DNA of 64,000 nucleotides from Primulina eburnea (lineage: Eukaryota; Streptophyta; Magnoliopsida; Lamiales; Gesneriaceae): positions 13,797,054 to 13,861,053 of the forward strand of contig NC_133101.1 in the NCBI RefSeq assembly GCF_022965805.1, written 5' to 3'. Shown one piece after another: positions 24,801 to 35,949 of the stretch. The stretch's first letter is position 1; every line of letters begins with the position of its first letter. Position numbers and translations under genes: made by a program. The notes beneath the pieces were generated by a model that saw only the letters and a list, made by a program, of their open reading frames with translations, searched no databases and had not been told where the DNA came from.

Positions 24801-27551
24801 AAGAAGTTGAGGTTTTGAAATTTCAAAGCCATATAAAGCCCAGCAAATAGATGTGATGCATGTATCATGCGCCTTGAGAAAGCCACCATTTGATGTTTTA
24901 CATGGGAGTTCAGGGGTAATAATGGAATAACTCTCTGGTGCATCAATTCTCCAGAATGAAATTAGACCACATTTCAATCTAGTAGCAAGAATAGAGCAGC
25001 AGCCCGAGGAGTTATGAGGAATAGAAACCCAATCTTCAGATGTCCTCAGAATCGGTGACCAAGCCACAATAAGGGGTGTCAGCATTGCATTGCGAGATGC
25101 ATATTGTTGTGCTGTTATTAGTTGAACATTGCATTCTTTGATCTTCAGAGGTGTCCCTTCAGAAACAGATATGGGAATAATTTCCCATGTATTGTTTTCT
25201 TTTACGTTGTCAAGTTTTTTTGCAGCAACCTAATAAAAATATCAACACATTCAATGTAATGGCATATATCAAATGCACAACTTTTCAAATTGAAAGCAGA
25301 TCATGTAGCTGCATTGAAGCTGATTTAGTAAGTATGAAGGTTCATGTCATGGAATAAAATGATAAAACTAAATCAGATAGTGAATGCAGTGTGCAGTACA
25401 TTAGTTTCATTCTGTCTCCTTCGTTTTCTTTCCTTTCTTAAACTAGATACAGGTGGCTCATTAGGGCATTCAGATTCTGCATTATCTCGACTCCCTATCA
25501 CCTGTATAAAGAAAAAACCCCAAGAATAGTTGGAATTCATATCATTAATTGTTATGTCATCAAGAATATTTCATCTAGAAAATTATATGGGGATATGCAA
25601 GAAACGCTAATCAGCAAAAAGTTGAAAGATAGAACCAACTTCACATCTAAACTTTCTGAAGATATAATTTGAGACTCTCCGAAATTGATCTTGGAAAGAT
25701 AATTATACATCATCTCTGATATGTCCATAACCTAGAAAATTTCAGATTATAACTTTAGCAAATGTGTGAAAAACAAACATTAAATTTAGGAATCACAGAT
25801 AACATACTAGATTCCAAATTCATGACATTTATTATGCATAAGCAACAAAACCGTAAATACAACAAACTTGAAGGGCTATGAAATTCTTTTTGAAAGAAAT
25901 GTTGATTAGGTATTGCCTCTCCAAACATAAACAAAGCCTCCAGTACTAACACAACAAATTTACACATTAGCACAAATATGAATCTACTCATGGGCTCATA
26001 GCCAATACAGAACCAACAGTAAGAACATAATTAAGAGCATCGATAGACACAAGAATTGAAACAATTCCATTGGTAAAATTTTCACCATTTTTTTTGGTCC
26101 AGGAAGATTATTAAAGTGAAGAGACAGCAAGCTCGAACCATAATTCTGGTCCTGCCACCACTATTTCCTGAAAGCTTCATTTATAAAATACTTAATACCT
26201 CAATCCATTCAGCCGAAAAATCACAGAAGGGAAAACGGTAAAGTTTGACGCGTCCCCCAGTGGTGCAAACAGCAAGCAAACAACTGCACGATTCATAGCA
26301 AAATGTAGAATTAATTCAGGGAGGCAACTTGCGTTGCATACTCAAACAAAAACTTCGATCAGGGGTAATGGTATCAGTACCCAACATTGCTAGCAAGATC
26401 TGCAGGAGACCAGGAAATTAACCTAACACATGGCCTTGTATCCCGCGACACATGCATTGGCAACAAGCACCCAGAGAGAAAATCTATCCCTGTGAAAAAA
26501 TGAAAACAAAATCAAATGCAGTGACCTGAGAAAATAAAAAGTACTTGAAACCTCAACTCAAAATTAATTTTCATTTGCACTGTAAAACCACAAACCCAGA
26601 AATCCAAATGGCATCCAAATTGTGTACATACATACATACAATGAGCTCATTCAAAACTATGAAATTCATTTTTTAATATGATTCTACGTACCTCCAGCAT
26701 TTATTACACCAATGGAAAAAGGCTTGCTTGGGAGAACAGAAATTACACCTCGACATCCAGCTCCAGAAGGTTTAGCAGGATTCTAACCAAGTGAACAACA
26801 AGCATATACCAGTGATTCGAGGGCTAAATCAACAGTATAAAATTAAATCCTAATTTGAAAAAACAAATAAAAAGTAAGGTAATATGAATTATATAGACCA
26901 ACTACTATAAGATTCTCTATCAAATTCAAATCAAACCCTGTATTGAACTCTAACATAAAACAGCTTCCAGACCAGTTATGAAGATCAGGTAGATTAAAAT
27001 GTAAGCATAAATTTGGCGTTTAAAATTCAATAACAATGCAAAAATCTTCGGCTAAAAAATAAGCATGCTATTCAGAAATATTATTACATTATATGCAATC
27101 AATTGATTTAGTAGTTGTCTTTCCTAAGTCATGGGATCAGATCCCATCAGGTGGATCACAGAATACTGGACTCAGAATCAGTGGTCATTGATTCTTGTTC
27201 ATGTCACTGCATGGTTAATAATGTCATCTGCATAATCCTCACACTAACAGAATCACTTAACAGCCCAAAATTCTTGATCAACTAAAAACTCAGCTAGAAC
27301 AGATTGAATGCCAGGATACTTCTGAACTTGAGCAATTTCAATGTGGAGACTCAAATGCTATACATCGTATCAGTAAAATTGCATCAAAGCAATTCAATAC
27401 TAAAATCAGCAAACTTTGAAAAGTTAACAATTACCAGGATCGTAACGAGGCTACCAGAAGCGATCGCCACCAGATTCTCTTCGGACCAAGCAACAGCGTT
27501 CGGATAACAAGGCGCTGATACGAGCACCGCTGCTTGGAAGCGGGAAGACAT
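21810..27551 (-). pseudogene. Copy A: TFIIIC90-like WD40/zinc-finger gene, pseudogene
   Basis: Fifteen exons with GT-AG borders can be placed: 27435-27551, 26692-26782, 26381-26489, 26199-26283, 25645-25731, 25400-25501, 24775-25229, 24528-24609, 24249-24424, 24128-24181, 23838-23930, 23693-23758, 23123-23169, an exon ending at 22915, and a last exon ending at 21810. The start MSSRFQAAVLVSAPCYPNAV, WD40-like strands (GRVKIWQV, VTGLAWAFDG) and a Cys-rich C-terminus (CSVSMQLC, CCPLCGILLQRL) fit the plant family related to the TFIIIC 90-kDa subunit, which helps RNA polymerase III transcription. Lesions: TAA at 24546-24548; 1-bp loss near 24371-24378; 1-bp loss in an A run at 22785-22793; about 100 bp missing at 22304; 1-bp loss near 21965; a finger Cys changed to Ser (22001-22003). 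Family assignment is from memory of motifs. Confidence 0.82.
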
Positions 27552-28679
27552 TGTTGAAGAGAATTGAAACAGAAAGCAGAGCGGTGTTTTATTATTTTGG
27601 AGTGAAGCAGATTCGATTCTTCGACCTAATTTGTGAAACAGCTCGAATTGTCCAAATCGAATTACACCATATAACCTACATATATTTGTATTTCCTAGAC
27701 TAGACTAGAAGACTAAAAAAATCTTCTATTTTATATTATTAAAAAAATAAAAATATTTATTTTTATGTGGATTTAGGGATTTCTCGCTTAGAGGGCAAAA
27801 ACAATGGATATTGAGGAAGCAACAAGCATTGAAGAAATGAAGTTGAAACATTAGTCAATCTCTTGCATTACCAAATTTAGGGGTGAGTAGAAACCAAAGC
27901 CAAATCAAATAGTTGGTTTGGTTTTTAGTCGATCGATTTATATTGGTTTTAAAATTAATCATATTGTTCAACGCGTTTCTTGTAGTGCTTATCGGATTTT
28001 TATGGAATTGGATAAGGAAACAATTAGTATTGACCTCTATTGTTGGGATTGTACCTATTTAAGATAAGTTGACTTAAGCTTCTGACTTAAGATGAAATAT
28101 TGATTCGGGGGACAATAAATTGTTTATGGAAAAAAAAAAGAAAAAAAATCTGAAATACGAATTATAATAAGTTTGGAATATTTCAATACCGAAGTTGATT
28201 TTGGGCAATAGTTAAATGTGTGAACATTAATTTGGGTTCTTAAGAATGCTAAGCGTTAACATTAAATATGTATGATTTTGGGTTATTTTGTTTAAAAGAG
28301 TATGTGAATAAAATAAGTTATGATATATTGCTGGATATTGAGGAAAATATAGCATAATAAGTTTTGACTCATATTACGGTACTAAGAATGATTAAAGGAG
28401 GAAGACATTCAATAAAAATATTTGGTGTTAGGGCTCTCTAAGCTCATGGTCTTGAGGAAAGTAAGATTTACTGCAAGAAAGATATTGGGCAAGAATTAAT
28501 TTTATTCGTACAAGGTTGAATAAGATTTTATTTTATGGCGACTAAGTTATAATTTTTGGGATTTAAATCAATAGGCTATAGATTCATATTGAGTTAAGTT
28601 CCAAGATTTGATATGAGTTTTAAGTTTTGAGATAATATTTGTGATAATTTTAAGATAAAATAAAATCAGTATCTATTCG
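27552..28679. other. Promoter side of copy A, then unassigned DNA
   Basis: 27552-27972 matches 46410-46835 upstream of copy B and should contain the promoter and 5' UTR, though I see no clear TATA box. Homology stops near 27972. From there to about 28679 the sequence is AT-rich with no homology to the rest of the window that I can see. It may be decayed 5' sequence of E5. Confidence 0.5.
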
Positions 28680-28689
28680 CAACTATCCA

Positions 28690-31600
28690 GTGCCGAATTG
28701 ATTAAAAGTACTTCGGTAGATTTCAATATCATCATATGGATGGATTGGTTATGTAAGAGCAGTGCAATAGCAGATTGCCGGAGTAAGAATTTCAAACTCC
28801 AAACCGCGAACCAAGAAGAAATCAGGTATCATGGCAATGCCAAGAGATAGAAATACATTTTTTCTGCTTCTCAGACTTGGAAAGCCATAAATTCAGACAA
28901 GAAGTTTACCTAGCAATGGTGAACGAAGTGCAGGAAGGAATTGAGCTCAATCTGGAAGATGCCCTATTAATGTGGGAATTCCCGAACGTTTTTCTGGAAG
29001 AATTCTCAGGATATTCTCGGACCACGAGGTTGAGTTCAAAATCAATGTGGTTCTCGGTGTTGCACTAATTTCAAAAGCACCATACCGAATGACGCCAACT
29101 GAACTCCAGGAGCTAAAAGAACAACTCTAAGAATTGCTAGACAAGAAGCAATTTGAACCGAGTAAGTCTCCATAAAGAACTCCGGTACTGTTTGTGAATA
29201 AGGAAGACAGAAGAATGAGATTGTGTATAGATTATAGAGAACTCAATAAGATCACAATCGAGAATAAATATCTTCTTCCAATGATAGAGGATCTTTTCGA
29301 TCAACTTAAAGAAACTACAACTTCTCCAAACATGGCCTGAGAACAGGCTAGTACCAATTGAAGGTCAGGGCTGAAGATATCTCCAACACCGCTTTTCGGA
29401 CAAGATATGAGCATTACGAGTTCACAGTGATGCCTTTTGGGTTGACCAATGCGCCTGCAGCCTTTATGGACCTAATGAACAGAGTGTTCAAACCATTTCT
29501 GGATCGGTTCGTAGTGGTATTTATCGATGACGTCCTCATTTAATCTCCCAACGAGGAAGAACATGAAGAGCACCTCCGCCTCGCACTACAGACACTGAGG
29601 GAGAAAGAGCTATATGTTAAGTTTAAGAAATGTGAGTTCTGGCTTAAGAGTGTATCCTTTCTAGGACATGTGATATCGGAAGCAGGAGTATCAGTGGATC
29701 CCAAGAAAGTTGGGACAATTACAGAGTGGCCAAAACCTAAGAACGCCACAGACATCAGGAGCTTTCTTGGACTGGCAGGTTATTACAGGAAGTTCGTCGA
29801 AGGTTTTTCTTCCATAGCTATACCACTGACTAAGCTCACGCAGAAGAATTCCAAGTTCATCTGGGACGAAGGTTGCGAGAAAAGTTTTCAGACATTGAAA
29901 GAAAAACTTGCATCCACGCCATTGCTAATCTTACCTACTGAAGATAAGGAATTCACCATCTACAGCGACGCATCTAAGGAAGGTCTGGGATGCGTACTCA
30001 TGCAAGAGGTAAGAGTGATTGCCTATGCGTCAAGGCAGTTGAAACCACACGAAAAGAACTACCCTACGCATGATCTTGAGTTAGCAGCGGTTGTCTTTGC
30101 CTTAAAAATTTGGAGGCACTACCTCTATGGCGCCCAGTGTGAAATCTTCACAGATCACCAAAGCCTCAAGTACTTGTTCACCCAGAAGGAACTTAATATG
30201 AGACAGAGGCGATGGATCGAACTTTTGAAGGACTATGACTTGACCATAAGCTACCATCCTGGTAAAGCAAACAAAGTGGCTGATGCGCTAAGTCGGAAGG
30301 GCCCAGGAAAAATGACTCTAGCCTCCCTCTCGGCCCAGCCATGTCTGCAAGAGACCGTCAAGTTAAATCAGGACCGAGACCCCGAGCTAAAGAAACTTAA
30401 GGAACAAGTCGCAAGCAATAAGTTTCAAGATTTACAAATTGATGACAATGGAGTCGTTTGGATGAAAGGACGACTGTGGGTACCAGACAGCGATAACCTC
30501 CGCCAAGAAATATTATCAGAAGCACACAAGTCCGAATTTTTAGTCCATCCAGGGAGTACAAAAATGTACAGAGACCTTAAGGGTAATTTTTGGTGGAATG
30601 GAATGAAAAGAGATGTGGCAGAATTTGTCTCAAAATGCCAAGTGTGTCAACAGGTCAAAGCAGAGCACCAGCGACCTGGAGAGTTATTGCAACCTTTGGA
30701 GATACCCGACTGGAAATGGGAGCACATCTCCATGGACTTTGTGGTAGGATTACCAAAGTCGAGGCAAGGTCAAGACGGTATATGGGTGATCGTGGACAGA
30801 CTCACCAAGACTGCACACTTCCTACCCGTCCGCATGAATTACAATCTCGATAAGCTGGCTTCACTGTACATAGACAGCATCGTCAGACTTCATGGAGTGC
30901 CAGTGAGCATCTTATCCGATAGAGATCCGAGGTTCGTCTCGCACTTTTGGAAGAGCTTTCAAGAGGCCATGGGAACAAAAGTAACCCTAAGTACGGCCTA
31001 TCATCCCCAAACCGACGGACAAACTGAGAGGACCATACAAACCTTGGAAGATATGCTGCGAGCATGCGCTCTCGAATTCAGTAGCAATTGGAGCACTCAT
31101 ATACCTTTAATTGAGTTTGCTTACAACAGCAGTTATCACAGCAACATCGGAATGGCTCCATATGAAGCTCTTTATGGCAGGAAATGTCGATCACCACTTT
31201 ATTGGGACGAAGTGGGAGAGAAAGCCTTGGTGGGACCCGAGCTAGTACAGATGACAGTGGAAAAGGTTAAGATCGTTCGGGAAAAGCTCAAGGCAGCTCA
31301 AGACCGACAGAAGAGTTGGGCAGATCTGAAAAGAAGACCTGTAGAGTTCAACGTGGGCGAGAAGGCTTATGTGAAAGTCTCGCCTATGAGAGGAGTTGTC
31401 CGATTCAGAAAGGCCGGAAAACTGAATCCTCGATATGTTGGACCTTTCGAAATCTTGGAAAAAGTGGGCACACTAGCATGCAGACTGGCATTGCCACCGA
31501 ACATGTCAAGGATCCACAACGTGTTCCATGTTTCTCAACTAAGGAAATACGTTCCAGACCCAAGCCACGTTCTGGAAGTAGAACCACTCATAATGGAAGG

Positions 31601-31838
31601 AAACTTGGGAGATGAACTGAAATACGAAGAAGTTCCTATCAGAATTGTGGACACCAAAGAACAAGTTCTTAGGCGACGTATCATTCCCTACGTCAAGGTA
31701 CAATGGTCCAACCACACCGAGCGAGAAGCAACTTGGGAAGTTGAAGAAAAGATGCAAAAGGAATATCCTTATCTGTTTGGAGACCAAGCCAACTCAAGTT
31801 TCGAGGACGAAACTTCTCATAAGGAGGGAGGGATGTGA
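28690..31838 (+). pseudogene. E5 pol, decayed at its 5' half
   Basis: Reads AELIKSTSVDFN, WMDWL and IRYHGNAKR then stops, and the region to 29357 can be followed only across several stops (RT motifs [20 protein letters not shown] are visible). From 29358 the frame is RT ([30 protein letters not shown]), with one TAA at 29541-29543. It then stays open to 31838: RNase H ([14 protein letters not shown]), integrase ([37 protein letters not shown]) and chromodomain-like end. The frame ends 4 bases inside the 3' LTR, so it also runs through the hairpin and polypurine tract. Uneven decay suggests either localised mutation or a mosaic. Confidence 0.88.
31796..31833 (+). other. E5 conserved hairpin and polypurine tract
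   Basis: AAGTTTCG-AGGA-CGAAACTT (31796-31815) makes an 8-bp stem. AAGGAGGGAGGGA (31821-31833) abuts the LTR start TGTGAGGACC. Relative to E1/E2 the pair outside the TTTCG core is G-C instead of A-T. Confidence 0.85.
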
Positions 31839-33130
31839 GGACCGAATTTTTATCCATATTATAATTAAATAATTGTAAGAAGATTTTAGCATGAGATCTT
31901 ATTTTGTGCATTGGAGAATATTTTATGGATATGTGGAGATACTCTAGGATATACAATATTAAGTTAGTTAATGTATCAAGCATGCAAATTTCAAAATAAT
32001 TGGAAGGAAATCATCTCAACTTTGCACCGAAACCGTTGGATCAAGCTACCATATGTTCAATCCAAATCAAGGGTCATGAGATTAAGAAATCTCCCAACTT
32101 AGGGAACCATATTTTCGAAATTAAGTAAGGGGATTGGAGCCAAAATTGAGAGATTTGAACCAAATTTAAGCATGATTGGACTACCATATTGAGCTCCACC
32201 CTTCTCACCTATAAATAGACCAACACCCCTAGCCATTCTTTACACCCAATTCTCGAAAATCTTTGCTGAAATCTCGAAATTCAGCAGCACTCCCTAGCCG
32301 AAACTCTGCCCGAAAATCGTCCAAGAAATTAAGCCGAAGTTCTGTCCGAAGGAGGAGCAAGGAGCGGTCCAGTTTCCGAGCCAATCATCCACGTTTTTAG
32401 CAAGAAAATATACTGTAAGTGGGCTGTTTTAAAGAATTAATTTCGATTATGCATTCTTCGTGTGTTTTTGAAAATACAGTCGAGTACATGTTCTTGTCTA
32501 CTCCTTTTCTTGTGTCGAATTGCCATATTGTTTTAAGCACTGTGAGGAGTCGACTGTATATGGGTGGGAATCCCAACCATGACGTACCCTTACGCGGTGG
32601 GGGATATAACCGCTATACGGCCTCGCCCCCTTAGAGGAGTAAAAATTAGGGACTGACGTCAGTAAACCATAGAAAGTTGGATAAATCACAGTGGTTAGTA
32701 AAGTTTATGCATGTGTTATGAAGTACGTATGAACTCATGATTTATGATTCGAATTTTATGCATGTTGTATTTATTGTGCTCGATATTTCTCCCACTTGCT
32801 GAGTATTCCCAAAATACTCACCCCCCTTACGACCCTCCCCAGATAAGCCCGAAGCACAGATTGAGGAGGAAGAATCCGAGCAGTTTTGGGATGGTGAAAG
32901 TTCGAGAAAGTTGATTATGTTTAAGTTATTTTATTTCAGAATTACGCTTCCGCATTAAAACTTTGTCGTCTTATTTATTTTAGCAATTGTAAAGACAATC
33001 GTTATTTTATCTGAGATTATGATTTATAAACTGGTTTTCGGTTTATACTGTGCTACGAGGCTGGTTGTTTTCAATTGTGTGATTGTTAAACAACGCCGAT
33101 GTCGACTGACCCCGGTCTCGGGGCGTGACA
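31834..33130 (+). repeat. E5 3' LTR (1297 bp)
   Basis: From TGTGAGGACC directly after the polypurine tract to GGGGCGTGACA. It has a TATA box at 32210-32218. No second copy is in the window. Confidence 0.88.
32210..32218 (+). promoter_or_regulatory. TATA box in E5 LTR
   Basis: TATAAATAG, 376 bases into the LTR and in element sense. It is the plausible core of the U3 promoter. Confidence 0.6.
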
Positions 33131-33649
33131 GGATTGTTCGGATATATATAACAAATACATATATTTTTTCTTAACGTAACATTTCTTAACGAAAGACATA
33201 ACGTATCATAATCATATCCTGAACATGAAGCATTGAAATTTCATGTAATTTCCACGATTTTACTAATATATGTCCCCTATATGTTAATACTCAAGTGACG
33301 AGGCCATACAATGATTATAATCTCATCATATAGTGGTCATATAATAGTTATAATCCTACCATATAGCGGTCATATCTTATAATAGCTTTCAAAATTTTTA
33401 TTGAATTATATCAATGTTTGGAACATATAAAGCTTAGACAAGACATAAACGAATAAATCATGCTCAAACGAAATTGTTCAAAAATGGAACATAGAATATC
33501 ATACGTGTATATACTTTTTTAATACATAATCCCGATTACTTTGGTCTTTCTTGATTCCATACGTGAATATGAGTTGCTAGATTGTAGTTCAAATATAGTA
33601 CTTGGTTGCTACTAGAAATTTTACTCGAAAATGGACAGAATAATGCCAC
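33131..33649. other. Unassigned AT-rich DNA
   Basis: Lies between the end of E5 and the start of the copy B flank. It has no counterpart elsewhere in the window and no open frame of note. TATAATGGTCATAT-type words recur between 33290 and 33390. Confidence 0.5.
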
Positions 33650-35949
33650 GAAATCTGCTGCTGAAAGCCTCGAATTTGGAAGTTTTTATTCTTGAATTTT
33701 TGTGAGGTTTCAGTGTTATTTTATCTTTGTTTGATCTCTTACTTATAGTTTGGATCTTACTTATAGTTGGGAAGAGAGAAGTTGAGCTGATGCCTTAGTG
33801 AACGTTTTAAGGCTTTTAAGCAGCTTATTTAATGCTATAATGTAGCCATCAATTGGGTGTTACAATATGAATACGGACATGGCTTAATTTTTGAGATTTG
33901 TCATTATAGGTTGTCATCAAGTCATTGAATGGGTTCGAACTTATTGGATGTGCCCAAAATTTCGAGTTCTTGGGCTGTAGTATTTATAAATTTTTGTGGC
34001 CTTCACACAACCTATTAATGAATATATAATTCAGTCTTCGGAAAATTAATCGAAAAAATATACCATCCGAGCAGATCCTATATACGGTTTCTAGCTTATA
34101 CATATCATCAACCACAATGCATCTGCTCCGATGTATGTCGATACCATACTGAACCTCGCCATCTGATGACGCTCGTGGAGTCGATAAATGAGTCAAAGTC
34201 TAGCACTAGTACGTAGATAATCTATGTTGTCTCGGATCAAAATACTAATGATATAAAACCTTAACTGCAGACTAATCTACTCGATAAATAATAACCAATT
34301 GGAAAGTCGGATGAAAGGTTGTCCAGTGACTCATCATATGATCACACATCTGTATGATTGAATATCTCTATGCACATACCAATGAAACGTGGCCTATAAC
34401 ATCACATATATGTCTCGAAATAGAGTGACCAATGTATACCTTATTTTTTAATCAAAATTGGATAATCATTTTTTTTTCCGACGAAATTAAGGTGTAAGAC
34501 TTGTCATACAAAAGTACAAACAAATGTTTTTTTTTTTTACTTTTACCCCATCATTTATTGATATGAAGATTTCATTCCGTGGATTCATGAATGATTTCAA
34601 ATTTTGTCAAATTTTTGTCTACATTTTCCTGAACTAATAATGTTGCAAATCATTAATGAATCAAGTCTCAAAAATATTTTTTTAGAAAAAAATGATAAAG
34701 AAACTAAATATTTGGAAAAAATATATATTATCAGTATATAGTATACATATGATTTATGAGCTAAATTATTTATATATTATATTAAATAAACACCATGTGT
34801 ATGTCGGCTAGTTTAAGTGTAAAGATAAAGTTAAATCATTGGGATACTTTTGCACGCGTGTGGAGATTTTGTGTGCTTACACGAATGAATCAGTTGGAAT
34901 ATGTGAAAAAGTCGTTTAAAGATGAAAAAGTTGATTCTTTGATAGATTCGGATAAACATTAAATTATACAGTCACAAACACAAAACGTGGCAGTGGAGGT
35001 GTCACAAGGGGTTTTGTGAAAAAGTTGATTCCTTTTGATAGATTCGTAAAAACATTAAAGTATATAGTGACAAATCACAACACGTGGCAGTAGAGGTGTC
35101 ACAAGGGGTTTTGTGTGACAAAGTGTGTAGTAGGTGGAGGGATGACAATGGGGGTGGAGTTGGGTTTGTTATCTCCATCCTAGTCTTCGAATTACATCCC
35201 TACCCCTATACCTGTCACGATCTTCGTTTTTTCGGGTTCGGGTTCGGTTCCTATTTCAAAAATATTAATGGGGCAACACGGCGTGGGTACAGGGATTCCC
35301 CGCCCTGATCCCCGTATTGAGTTTTCCCCGTGGGTCTCCAAATCCGTGAGAGAAATTGTCATCTCTAAGTAGGTGTTGGTGTTTAAATTTATGGAAAATA
35401 ACTTTTTTAATCAGCCAATATTGTTTATTTTGAATTTTAGTTTATTAACATGCTAAATTTTGGTCATTGTACACTAACTATCAGTGTTCGGTTATTTTGG
35501 TTAAATTGCTGATGCGACGCTGAATATATTAACGTTTTCGACATCATAGCAGCATTCTTTTTATTGTTAGTAAATTTTTGGTTCAACTTAACAATTTTCA
35601 ATGTAAGATCAATATTTTTTGTTTCAATGTCACAATTTTCAATATAAAATCAATACTATAAAGATAATTTTCTTAACTAAACACATAAACTAAGCTTTAC
35701 AATAATGACATTCTATTACAATTAACTATAAAAAATTGATTTTTTAGCATTTTTATTTGCAAAGTGATCAACCAATTTTTCATAAATAGATTTTTATTAG
35801 AACTCATTGATATCGCGGAATATCACGAACCGGAACCTTCTTGTGCATTCCAAAAACTTCTAAATAGGTGCTCTGTAGAGGTTCAAACACTTCTAAAACA
35901 TTCTCCATATTTCCTCAATTAAGAGTTTTCTGTGCAATCTTTTTGTGCA
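33650..35949. other. 3' flank of gene copy B (unoccupied site for E1 and E2)
   Basis: Matches 7658-9104 and then 20303-21158 of copy A without the E2 insertion. At 33652 ACGAAATCTGCTGC continues through the point where E1 sits beside copy A. At 35091-35096 the sequence runs through the E2 site. Same GC-rich segment near 35226-35365. No gene recognised. Confidence 0.75.

Larger units (their letters stand above)
28680..33130 (+). mobile_element. E5: 5'-truncated Ty3/gypsy element
   Basis: Plus-strand remnant that starts inside the protease region (around 28690) and continues through RT, RNase H and integrase to a complete 3' LTR (31834-33130). I find no gag, PBS or 5' LTR. The protein is closest in the window to E4, and both LTRs end GGGGCGTGACA. 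The upstream half (28680-29543) has many stops; the downstream half is a long open frame. The target site duplication cannot be tested because the left end is lost. Confidence 0.88.
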
